From: DATKCN01 sp035513175
GTDB taxonomy: Bacteria > Chloroflexota > Chloroflexia > Thermomicrobiales > CFX8
Reading direction: 5' to 3'
DNA: 26,232 nucleotides
Assembly: GCA_035513175.1 (NCBI GenBank)
Contig: DATKCN010000133.1
Span: 1 to 26,232 of the forward strand
Each line of letters begins with the position of its first letter. Within the stretch, counting starts at the first letter, position 1. The position numbers and the translations under genes were made by a program. The notes under the pieces are model-generated. The model searched no databases, was not told the DNA's origin, and worked only from the letters and a program-made list of their open reading frames with translations. This document shows positions 7,890 through 14,959 of this stretch, piece after piece.

Positions 7890-8780
7890 ATGTACCGACG
7901 ACTGGAGCGACTGACGCTACGTTACCGGGAGCCAGCGCCCGTCGCGGTTCGTCTCGCTCGCGCGCCGGTCCTGTCGGACGCCCGTGTGTCATTGGCATCC
8001 GGCGACGACATCGCGATGGCTGTAACACGTCTGACCGCACTCGCTTGCGGAGCCGATGCGCGTCATGCGTTGATCGTGCCGTCGACGTCCGCCGGACCGC
8101 GAGCCGTCCGTGCAGTATCCGCCTGCCTGTCGCGCACTTCAGCCGTGTCTGTCGGAGTCGCAGCAGCGATGCCGTCCCCTCATCGCGCGCGCTGGGAGGC
8201 GTTTGCCGCCCAATCCGGACTCGGCCTCGTGCGCCTCGGTGAACGGGGCTGGGACCGAGTGGAGTTGGGAGAGCGATCGGCTATCCTGCAATATGTCGAT
8301 GTGCCAGCTGAGCTCGCGGGCGCTGGCGATGTCGTTTTCGTGCAGAGCGGCCAGCGCTCGCCTCTGGAGACCTGGAAGCTCATTGTTCATCCAAACAGCG
8401 CGATGCGAGCCCTGGCGTCAGGCGACGCGGGTCTCGTCGAGTTGGCGCTGGCGGTCGACGCACGCTACATCACACTCAGGAGCGTCGGTACCGTCGTGCT
8501 TGGGGTCGACTGCCGGGATCGCGTCGCCTCCGAACTGCTCTCAGCCGCCGTCTCCCGCCTTGACGCGGACGCCGGCGGCGTAGAGACCCTCGGCCCATGG
8601 GAGGAGTCGAGGGTTCAGATCCTGGCAGCGTTGGCCGGAGGGATCACGCTGCCGACTCAGCTCGTGATTCGCGCCTTCGCATCCGATACTGGCATCGCCC
8701 AGTGGATTCCGCGACTTGGCGAACTGATCGGCTGCCGAGTCGAATGGCACGACGAGGGAGCGCATGCCGATGAACGATAA
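7890..8780 (+). CDS. Protein of unknown function, coupled to a uracil phosphoribosyltransferase-like gene
   Basis: I do not recognise this 296-residue protein. It has no signal peptide and no clear membrane helix. The sequence alternates short hydrophobic strands and helices (ARHALIVPSTSAGPRAVRA, GDVVFVQSGQRSPLETWKL, GTVVLGVDCRDRVASELL), suggesting a soluble alpha/beta fold. A weak resemblance to DUF362-type proteins was considered but not supported. Its 3' end overlaps the next gene by 17 bases, so the two are almost certainly co-transcribed and translationally coupled, which points to a role connected with nucleobase or phosphoribosyl metabolism. The start at ATG 7890 is the first in frame and has GGCGGAG only three bases upstream, so a later start is possible. 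Confidence 0.7.
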   Translation: MYRRLERLTLRYREPAPVAVRLARAPVLSDARVSLASGDDIAMAVTRLTALACGADARHALIVPSTSAGPRAVRAVSACLSRTSAVSVGVAAAMPSPHRARWEAFAAQSGLGLVRLGERGWDRVELGERSAILQYVDVPAELAGAGDVVFVQSGQRSPLETWKLIVHPNSAMRALASGDAGLVELALAVDARYITLRSVGTVVLGVDCRDRVASELLSAAVSRLDADAGGVETLGPWEESRVQILAALAGGITLPTQLVIRAFASDTGIAQWIPRLGELIGCRVEWHDEGAHADER

Positions 8781-9474
8781 GGCGACGGCTCCGATGAGTG
8801 GCCGCTCGCAACCTGACCGTGCCGCCGTTTTGCGGGACCGCAGGTTAGCGGTTATTCAGAACGCGCTGGCGACGGCGATGATGTCCAGGGTTCGCGACGC
8901 TCGAACCGGGGCCGCTGAATTCGAGCGTCTTGCCAGTGAGCTCGCGGGTCTGGCGCTGTGGACCGCGTGCCGGGACCTGGCGCTCGTAGAGTCCACCGTC
9001 CCAGGCTTCGCCGCGAATCAGATCCGCGCACATGAGCTGACCGAGCGCATCGCCGGGGTGGTCATCCTGCGCGCGGGCCTGGTGTTCACCTCGCCGTTCC
9101 GCCGGTTACTGCCGGACGCTCCGTTGCACCAGGTCGGCGTCAGACGAGATGAGCGCACGCTCGCTGCGTCCGTCTACACGCACAACCTCCCGAACCGGAA
9201 GGCTTGGGCGGACAGGGTGCTCATCCTCGATCCGATGCTGGCAACAGGCGGCTCGGCGGTGTCCACCATCGCCCTCGTGCGATCGTCGCACGAGGGGCCG
9301 ATCGATGTCGTGTCGCTAATCGCTGCTCCTGTCGGCGTCGCGACGGTGCTGGCGGTCGACGCCGGTTGCCGCGTGCACACGGTCGCGCTTGACGATCGCC
9401 TCGACGAACGGGGCTACATCGAACCGGGGCTTGGCGACGCTGGAGACCGGGCGTTCGGCACGCTCCAGTACTGA
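8764..9474 (+). CDS. upp: Uracil phosphoribosyltransferase family protein (divergent)
   Basis: UPRTase makes UMP from uracil and PRPP in pyrimidine salvage. The family landmarks are all visible: a central ILRAGL, the GVRRDERTL loop, the PRPP-binding loop VLILDPMLATGGSAVST, and the C-terminal uracil-binding stretch GYIEPGLGDAGDRAFGT. At 236 residues it is longer than the usual 208-210, mainly at the N-terminus. Around the substrate loop it departs from the canonical YYxKLP (here VYTHNLPN), so base preference or activity may differ. ATG 8764 has GAGGGA four bases upstream; ATG 8770 would place it at ten, so the start is ambiguous by two codons. It overlaps the upstream unknown gene by 17 bases. 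Confidence 0.85.
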   Translation: MPMNDKATAPMSGRSQPDRAAVLRDRRLAVIQNALATAMMSRVRDARTGAAEFERLASELAGLALWTACRDLALVESTVPGFAANQIRAHELTERIAGVVILRAGLVFTSPFRRLLPDAPLHQVGVRRDERTLAASVYTHNLPNRKAWADRVLILDPMLATGGSAVSTIALVRSSHEGPIDVVSLIAAPVGVATVLAVDAGCRVHTVALDDRLDERGYIEPGLGDAGDRAFGTLQY

Positions 9475-9501
9475 CTCCTTACACGGAAAGCACGACAGCC
9501 G

Positions 9502-9530
9502 TTGCGTTCTTCGAACGACGCGCATATACT
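9502..9530 (+). promoter_or_regulatory. Promoter for the zinc-ribbon gene
   Basis: TTGCGT (9502-9507) and TATACT (9525-9530, five of six matches) are separated by exactly 17 bases. The predicted start near 9537 would give an unusually long leader of about 155 bases before ATG 9693. The leader holds a 7-bp inverted repeat (9609-9615 with 9632-9638) of uncertain meaning. Confidence 0.45.
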
Positions 9531-9692
9531 GCTCAACTAGATCGAAGCATCTCAACGACGCGCGCGAAGGTCGACGATCGCATGGTGCGCGAGGCATGTC
9601 GTGCGCTCCTGTCGTTATGTGCGCGACGGGGACGACAGGTTCTGGACAGCGCGACTGGACTGCCCGTCCCCGGGGAAGGAGCCAGGGTCGCC

Positions 9693-10031
9693 ATGTCCGG
9701 GTCAGGCTCAACGCTCATGTGCCGCGACTGTGGGTCGGAGTTTCTGTTCACGGCGGGGGAGCAGGAGTTCTACTCCGAGCGCGGGTTCGTTCCACCGTCG
9801 CGTTGCCCGGATTGTCGTTCAAACCGCCGGCGCGAACGCGAAGCGCTCGCAAGTCAGGCAACGTCCGTCCGCTCTACCGGGTCCGCCTATAGAGAGCCGC
9901 GGCCTATGTTCCCCGCCATCTGCTCTGATTGCGGTCGGCCCACCACGGTGCCGTTCGAGCCACGACCCGGACGCTCCGTCTTCTGCCGCGAGTGCTTCCA
10001 GAACCATCGAGACGAGTACCGCGGCGCGTAG
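9693..10031 (+). CDS. Small protein with two zinc ribbons (zf-trcl and CxxC-x17-CxxC types)
   Basis: A 112-residue soluble protein. The N-terminal ribbon has MCRDCGSEFLFTAGEQEFY followed by RCPDCR, the pattern of the probable zinc-ribbon domain zf-trcl. The C-terminal ribbon has ICSDCG, then a PFEPRPGRSVFC stretch and CRECF, the CxxC-x17-CxxC domain common in Chloroflexi and related phyla. Each likely binds one zinc. The function is unknown; nucleic-acid or protein binding is the usual guess. ATG 9693 is preferred because AAGGAG lies 11 bases upstream and conservation begins there. The frame is open back to 9582, but that part is arginine- and cysteine-rich and has no recognisable domain. Confidence 0.82.
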   Translation: MSGSGSTLMCRDCGSEFLFTAGEQEFYSERGFVPPSRCPDCRSNRRREREALASQATSVRSTGSAYREPRPMFPAICSDCGRPTTVPFEPRPGRSVFCRECFQNHRDEYRGA

Positions 10032-10048
10032 CCTCGCGCTCCAACAAC

Positions 10049-10082
10049 ACATCCCCGCGATCGATGCCGACCGCGGGGATGT
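10049..10082. terminator. Perfect 11-bp hairpin between convergent genes
   Basis: Bases 10049-10059 and 10072-10082 form a perfect 11-bp GC-rich inverted repeat with a 12-base loop. It lies between the stop of the zinc-ribbon gene and the stop of the convergent aminotransferase gene. No T-tract is seen on either side, so if it terminates it probably acts in both directions without a classical U-run. Confidence 0.55.
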
Positions 10083-10105
10083 CCGAATGGCGATTCGAAA
10101 GCGGA

Positions 10106-11509
10106 CTACGCGAAGTCCGCTGCAAATTCCGACTCGGCCTGCGCTAACGCCTCGTCCGTGATCGCGACCATGCGGTCGATTTCCTCCGTCGTGATGACGA
10201 ACGGCGGGGCGAAGTGGATGATGTCCCAGACGCGAGTGAGCAGGCCCTTCTCGTTGACCAGTTCCGTCACACGCTTGGTGAACTGATGCTCGCGGCCGAA
10301 CTTTTCCTTGGTCTCCCTGTTCTTCACAAGCTCGAGACCGCACATCAGCCCGAGTCCGCGCACGTCCCCGACACTGGGGTGCGTGCGCAGCTCTTGCAGC
10401 TGCTTCTTCAGGTACTCGCCCTTCTCGGCCGACTGCGTGACGAGATCCTCGTCCTTGAAGATCTGAATGTTCTTGAGCGCCGCGACGCACGCGACCGCGT
10501 GGCCGCCGAAGGTGAGCAGGTGCCCGAGCGACACCTCGCGCCCCTTCTCCTCGGTGAAGCCCTCGAAGACCGCGTCACGCACCGCGACGCCTGCGATCGG
10601 CGCATAACCGGAAGACAGACCCTTGGCCATCGTCATCATGTCGGGAACGACGCCAAAGTGCTCGATCGCGAAGTACTTGCCCGAGCGTCCCCAGCCGTTG
10701 ATCACCTCGTCGGCGATCAGCAGCACGCCGTGCTTGTCGCAGATCTCGCGCAACCGCTGCCAGTATTTCACCGACGGGATCTGCACCCCGTTGGCCGTCG
10801 ATATCGGTTCGGCGATGATGGCGGCCACCGTGTCCGGTCCTTGAAATTCGATCTCCGCCTCGAACGCGTTGGCGCAGGCGATGTCGTCTGCCTCGCCTGA
10901 CAGTCCGGGAAACTGCGAGCGATAGTTGTTTGGGGACTGCACGTGAAACACGCCGGCCATGAACGGGCCGAAGTACTGCTCGTTGCGTGCCGAAGTCAGG
11001 CTCATCGCGCCGTAGGTCATGCCGTGGTACGAGCCGCGGCGGGCGATGATCTTGTAGCGCTTCGGGAAGCCGCGCATCACCTGGACCTGCTTGGCGATCT
11101 TCATCGCGCTCTCCACCGCCTCGGACCCGCCGGAGCAGAAGAACATGCGGTTCAGATCACCTGGGAGCAGATCGGCGATCGTCTCGGCCAGGGCGACCGT
11201 CGGCACAGTCGTATAGTTGGCGGCGGAAACATAGGCCAGCTTCCCGGCCTGCTCGGCCATTGCCTCGCCGATTTCGCGGCGGCCGTGTCCGGCGTTGACG
11301 ACCCACAGCCCGGCGATGCCGTCAAGATACTCCCTGCCGTCGACATCGTAGAGGCGAGCGCCCTCGCCACGCTCGAAAACGCGCATGCCCTTCTTCTCGG
11401 CTAGCTCTTGCCAGTTCGCCGAATGAATCCAGACATGATCGAGCGCCGACTTGGTGTATTGTTCCGCGCTGAGCGTCGCCACGCCGCCACTGCTCTGGTT
11501 GTTCGCCAT
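10106..11509 (-). CDS. Class III PLP-dependent aminotransferase (omega-aminotransferase)
   Basis: A 467-residue cytoplasmic enzyme of fold type I, class III. It moves the amino group of an omega-amino compound to pyruvate or another 2-oxo acid. Landmarks are YLDGIAGLWVVNAGHG near 61-75, the phosphate-binding SGGSEAVE at 126-133, YHGMTYGAMS at 161-170, Asp267 in LLIADEVINGWGR (pairs with the pyridine nitrogen) and the PLP lysine K296 in MTMAKGLSSG. The sequence fits the taurine-pyruvate, beta-alanine-pyruvate and putrescine-pyruvate group; substrate cannot be fixed by eye. ATG 11509 with GAGGGA five bases upstream is preferred over the longer open frame reaching 11599. The gene is alone, transcribed from an extended -10 promoter about 100 bp upstream. 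Confidence 0.9.
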   Translation of the reverse strand: MANNQSSGGVATLSAEQYTKSALDHVWIHSANWQELAEKKGMRVFERGEGARLYDVDGREYLDGIAGLWVVNAGHGRREIGEAMAEQAGKLAYVSAANYTTVPTVALAETIADLLPGDLNRMFFCSGGSEAVESAMKIAKQVQVMRGFPKRYKIIARRGSYHGMTYGAMSLTSARNEQYFGPFMAGVFHVQSPNNYRSQFPGLSGEADDIACANAFEAEIEFQGPDTVAAIIAEPISTANGVQIPSVKYWQRLREICDKHGVLLIADEVINGWGRSGKYFAIEHFGVVPDMMTMAKGLSSGYAPIAGVAVRDAVFEGFTEEKGREVSLGHLLTFGGHAVACVAALKNIQIFKDEDLVTQSAEKGEYLKKQLQELRTHPSVGDVRGLGLMCGLELVKNRETKEKFGREHQFTKRVTELVNEKGLLTRVWDIIHFAPPFVITTEEIDRMVAITDEALAQAESEFAADFA

Positions 11510-11606
11510 GCACATCCCTCTCATGCTCGACACGGCATGTTCGCGGTCATGAAGCGCCCTTGATGAGCGGTGACGCACGACCTGCCGCGTAGTTGACAAT
11601 GGCCAG

Positions 11607-11615
11607 AGTATAGCA
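11607..11615 (-). promoter_or_regulatory. Extended -10 promoter of the class III aminotransferase gene
   Basis: On the minus strand TGCTATACT (11615-11607) is a TGn-extended -10 with five of six matches. No good -35 was found. The predicted start near 11600 gives a leader of about 90 bases. A perfect 7-bp inverted repeat lies upstream (11656-11662 with 11682-11688, 19 bases apart). Confidence 0.42.
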
Positions 11616-11716
11616 CCCTTCTGACCGAAAGGCGCGGCTCAGAAGACCAGTTTCAGCCGATTTGCGCTTACGAAGATGCCGAATCGGCAATACGCTCACA
11701 CGGAACGGGGCCGCGA

Positions 11717-12520
11717 ATGCGCCACGAGCGAGCTCGAGATCGGTTCTGGATGTGGGGACACGAAGCCGGCAGTCACAATCCCGGCAGTCACGCGGAAGAA
11801 TGGAATCTGCCCTCGTCGTCGCGCATCACCGCCGTAGAGGCCGCGATGTATCTCGACGTGCCCAACCTGTTGATCGTGCGCTACAACGGCAAGCCGGAGT
11901 TGCCGTACGACCAGCTCGCAATCGCGACCCGGCCCATGCGGCGCGTTATGTGGAGCGTCACTGGCGCGATGGGTGAACAGTCGCCCGCCGAGCGGGATCA
12001 CGTGTTCGACATCGCCCGGCGCTTTCCCAACGTGACCGGCGTCGTCATGGACGACTTCATCAACTGGGACACAGGAAAGCCTGAGCTGAGCCCTGACGAG
12101 TTGAAATCAATTCATCGTCGGCTGACCCTGCCGGACAGAACGCTTGACCTCATGATGGTGCTCTACAGCCATCAGCTCGACATCGACGTGTCAGATCACC
12201 TCGAACACTGCAACCAGGTCAGCTTCTGGGTCTGGGATTCGCAGCATCTCGAAGGGTTGGACGCCGACTTCGCGCGCTTCGAGGCCAGCACTCCGGGCTT
12301 GCAGCGATTCCTCGGTTGCTACGTCTGGGACTTCGGCGCCCGGGCGCAGATGCCCCTGGAGCAGCTGCAGAGGCAATGCGCGACCGGGCTGGATTGGCTC
12401 CGCGAAGGACGCATCAGTGGCATGATCTTCCTGCCAAGCTGCCATTGCGATCTCGAGCTGGACACCGTCGAGTGGTTGCGCGGGTGGATCGCCAGTGTCG
12501 GGAACACGCCGCTTGCCTAA
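11717..12520 (+). CDS. Protein of unknown function, possible TIM-barrel
   Basis: I do not recognise a named family for this 267-residue soluble protein. It has a tryptophan-rich N-terminus (RFWMWGHEAGSHN). Several strand-like segments end in acidic or aromatic residues (VTGVVMDDFINWDTG, LMMVLYSHQLDID, QVSFWVWDSQHLEGL, FLGCYVWDFGARAQMPL, ISGMIFLPSCHCDLE). Their spacing recalls the beta-strand ends of a TIM barrel such as a glycoside hydrolase, with Asp-Asp in MDDF as candidate active-site residues; this is inference. It has no signal peptide. Its stop codon overlaps the stop of the convergent MFS gene by three bases. The start at ATG 11717 keeps the tryptophan motif but lacks a good ribosome site. 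Confidence 0.75.
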   Translation: MRHERARDRFWMWGHEAGSHNPGSHAEEWNLPSSSRITAVEAAMYLDVPNLLIVRYNGKPELPYDQLAIATRPMRRVMWSVTGAMGEQSPAERDHVFDIARRFPNVTGVVMDDFINWDTGKPELSPDELKSIHRRLTLPDRTLDLMMVLYSHQLDIDVSDHLEHCNQVSFWVWDSQHLEGLDADFARFEASTPGLQRFLGCYVWDFGARAQMPLEQLQRQCATGLDWLREGRISGMIFLPSCHCDLELDTVEWLRGWIASVGNTPLA

Positions 12521-13752
12521 CGCCTGCCGCCCGCCATGCGTGCCGCGTCCGGCAGCCTCCGTAACCGCAGCATCGCTACGGGGCCAGCCAGCGCGCCAAG
12601 CCCGAGCATCACGAACGCGGCGGTCCATCCCCAGCGGTCGACAACTACTCCAAACAGGAAAACCGAAACGATCGTCGTGCCGAAGCCGAGGACCGATTGC
12701 ACGCCCAGCGCTGCCCCGATCCGTTCGCGTGGCGCCAGCTCCGTAACGCCCGCCGAATACAGGGGAGAGTCGCCGATGATCGCGAAGCCGTACACCAGCC
12801 CCAGCAACGCGATTATCGCGATCGGAGCAGTCTGCGTGAACCCGAAGGTGAGCGAGCACGCCGCGCTGACCATCAGCAGAACGCTCGTCGTCAGCGTCCT
12901 GCCGAACCGATCCCCAAGGAATCCCGCCACGGCGCATGCCACAGCGCCGATACCCACGATCGCGAACGCCAGCTGACCTCCCAGCGCGGTCGCATCGGAC
13001 GTCGAGCGTCCCTGTTCCTGCAGCACATAGATCAGAAATGGCCCGATCCACGCCCACATCGCGTACAGCTCCCACATGTGGGAGACGTAGCCCGCGTTCA
13101 CCAGCGCCAGCGACCTCTGCTTCAGCAGCCGCGGGTCGAACCGGAACGGCGTCACTGGCTGCTCCGGCGGGTCGGCCACGACGAGCCACATGATGCCCGC
13201 TGACACGAACGCGCACAGCGCCGTGACGACGACCAGCGACGACCATCCGGCTTCCACGGCAATCGGCGTCAGCAGATATGGCGATGCAGAGCCCAGCACC
13301 AGCGCGCCGACAAACACGCCGACCGCGCGTCCTCGTTGCGCGGGCGAGAACCAGCCTGCGACGAGCTTGATGCCGGGCGTGTACACCCCCGCCATTGCCG
13401 CGCCGACCAGCAGCCGCAGGACCATCGCCGACGCCAGATCGTCCGCGAGGAACGCGAATCCGAGATTGAGCGCTCCAGCCGCCACTGCTGACAGCGCAAA
13501 CACGGTCCTTGTGTTAAACCTGTCCGCCAGCATGCCAACGACGACGACCGCGCCAATGTACCCGAGCTGAAACGCCGCCAGGATGTAGCCGGCATCGGTG
13601 TTCGACAGGTTCCACTCCGCCGCGATCACTGGCTTGACCGCCGAAAACGAAAACCAGATCGACATCGCCAGAAACTCCGCGACGCAGATCCATGCCAGCA
13701 TGATGATGCTGCGTCGCGTCGACCGTCCCACCAACGCGTCTGGGCTCGTCAC
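12517..13752 (-). CDS. MFS transporter
   Basis: A 411-residue inner-membrane protein with about 12 hydrophobic segments. The first starts near residue 15 (IIMLAWICVAEFLAMSIWFSFSA). The loop-2 signature GMLADRFNTRTVF, the helix-4 arginine motif VLRLLVGAAMAGVYTPG and the second-half loop GFLGDRFGRTL are present. The overall look is that of the cyanate/nitrate-type and metabolite:proton MFS groups; the substrate is unknown. It starts at GTG 13752 with GGAG nine bases upstream. It is divergent from the D-2-hydroxyacid dehydrogenase gene, with 97 bp between the starts, so uptake or export of a hydroxyacid-related compound is possible but unproven. Its stop overlaps the stop of the opposing gene (12517-12520). 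Confidence 0.87.
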   Translation of the reverse strand: MTSPDALVGRSTRRSIIMLAWICVAEFLAMSIWFSFSAVKPVIAAEWNLSNTDAGYILAAFQLGYIGAVVVVGMLADRFNTRTVFALSAVAAGALNLGFAFLADDLASAMVLRLLVGAAMAGVYTPGIKLVAGWFSPAQRGRAVGVFVGALVLGSASPYLLTPIAVEAGWSSLVVVTALCAFVSAGIMWLVVADPPEQPVTPFRFDPRLLKQRSLALVNAGYVSHMWELYAMWAWIGPFLIYVLQEQGRSTSDATALGGQLAFAIVGIGAVACAVAGFLGDRFGRTLTTSVLLMVSAACSLTFGFTQTAPIAIIALLGLVYGFAIIGDSPLYSAGVTELAPRERIGAALGVQSVLGFGTTIVSVFLFGVVVDRWGWTAAFVMLGLGALAGPVAMLRLRRLPDAARMAGGRR

Positions 13753-13791
13753 GACAGTCGCTCCAAACTCTCGGGCACGCTCCGAGTGCGG

Positions 13792-13800
13792 TGCTACAAT
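13792..13800 (+). promoter_or_regulatory. Extended -10 promoter of the D-2-hydroxyacid dehydrogenase gene
   Basis: TGCTACAAT (13792-13800) is a TGn-extended -10 with five of six matches. The predicted start near 13807 gives a leader of about 43 bases. A 5-bp inverted repeat (13770-13774 with 13782-13786) lies over the -35 region and might be an operator. Confidence 0.45.
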
Positions 13801-13849
13801 GCCGCGCGACCCGCTGATTTCGCGCAGCTACAGTGGAGGAACCGAAGCA

Positions 13850-14884
13850 ATGGCGCACAAGATTCTGATTCTCTCACGTCGTCATCGTGAGGATCGCCGC
13901 GAGATGGTCGACGAGTTCCTCGCCAGCCGTAACTGCGAGCTGCTGGACATTCCGACACGATATCCTGTCGACCAGGAACAGTTGTGCGAGCTCGTCGCCG
14001 AGGCCGAGGGCATCATCACCGGCCTCGAATGGATTTCGAAGCGCGTCATCGAGTCTGCTCCGAAGCTGAAGGTCGTCAGCGCGGCGGGCGTCGGCTACGA
14101 CCATATTGACGCCAGGGCGGCCACGGCGCATGGGGTCGCGGTCGGCATCTGCGCGGGCGTGAACAATCACTCCGTCTCCGAGCTGGCGCTCGGCATGATG
14201 ATCTCCCTGTCGCGCCACACCGGCGTCTACGACCGCTCAATTCGCGAGGGCTCGTGGCTGCCCTACGGCGGCTTTCTGGCCGGCCGTGAGCTGTTCGGCA
14301 AGACGGTCGGCATCGTCGGGCTAGGTCGCGTCGGGCATTCGACCGCGCTGCTGGCCCGGGCGTTCGGCATGCGAGTGCTCGCGACCGACATCGCCTGGGA
14401 CATTACCTTCGCCGCCGAGCACGGCATCTCCTACGTTCCGCTCGAACGATTACTCCGCGAGTCGGACTTCGTCACGCTCCATTGCCCCTTGACCTCCGCG
14501 ACGCGCGACCTGATTGACGAGCGGACGCTCGAGATGATGAAGCCGAGCGCGTTCCTGATCAACACCGCCCGCGGGCCGATTGTCAAGGAGTCGGCTCTCG
14601 TCAATGCGCTCTCGTCGAAGCGGATTGCCGGGGCGGGTCTGGACGTGTTTCGCGTCGAGCCGCACCCGGACAATCCTTATGTCGAATTCCCCAACGTCGT
14701 CCTGACACCCCACATCGGCGGCGCGACGGCTGAGGCGTCGGAACGGTCGGTGTACCTGTCGATGGTGAATGTCACGAATGTGTTCAACGGCATGGAGCCG
14801 CACTGCCAGGTCAACCCCGGTGTGTCGCCGCATCTGGAGTTCGTGAAGGAAGAAGAGGCGTTCAAGCCGCCGTCCTCGCTCTGA
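13850..14884 (+). CDS. D-isomer-specific 2-hydroxyacid dehydrogenase (SerA/SlcC-like)
   Basis: A 344-residue NAD(P)-dependent oxidoreductase that interconverts a 2-hydroxyacid and its 2-oxo acid. The Rossmann motif GLGRVG is at 157-162, with Asp180 at the end of the next strand, which favours NAD(H) over NADP(H). The catalytic residues are Arg241 (INTARGP), Glu270 (FRVEP) and His288 (TPHIGG). The length matches phosphoglycerate, glycerate and sulfolactate dehydrogenases of this family, without the ACT domain of classical SerA. ATG 13850 has GGAGGA about nine bases upstream; the longer frame reaching 13598 runs through the divergent promoter region and is discarded. The substrate is not determined. 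Confidence 0.92.
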   Translation: MAHKILILSRRHREDRREMVDEFLASRNCELLDIPTRYPVDQEQLCELVAEAEGIITGLEWISKRVIESAPKLKVVSAAGVGYDHIDARAATAHGVAVGICAGVNNHSVSELALGMMISLSRHTGVYDRSIREGSWLPYGGFLAGRELFGKTVGIVGLGRVGHSTALLARAFGMRVLATDIAWDITFAAEHGISYVPLERLLRESDFVTLHCPLTSATRDLIDERTLEMMKPSAFLINTARGPIVKESALVNALSSKRIAGAGLDVFRVEPHPDNPYVEFPNVVLTPHIGGATAEASERSVYLSMVNVTNVFNGMEPHCQVNPGVSPHLEFVKEEEAFKPPSSL

Positions 14885-14915
14885 CGACCGGTCAACCGCG
14901 AGACACGACAAGCCA

Positions 14916-14932
14916 GCGGGCAGACTGCCCGC
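14916..14932. terminator. Small GC hairpin between convergent genes
   Basis: GCGGGC (14916-14921) and GCCCGC (14927-14932) make a perfect 6-bp stem with a 5-base loop. It lies in the 75-bp gap between the convergent stops of the dehydrogenase and ferredoxin-NADP reductase genes. No T-run follows. Confidence 0.4.
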
Positions 14933-14959
14933 CGTCCATGCCTCCATCAGTGCGCCGCG

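Noticed and set aside
11593..11614. TTGACA followed by TATAGC as a plus-strand promoter
   Set aside because: The spacing is only 10 bases, too short for a sigma-70 promoter. The same bases read better as the minus-strand TGCTATACT.
12191..13246. A 351-codon minus-strand frame over the unknown-protein and MFS genes
   Set aside because: It overlaps two genes with clear features in other frames and has a Gly/Arg-rich composition typical of a shifted frame.
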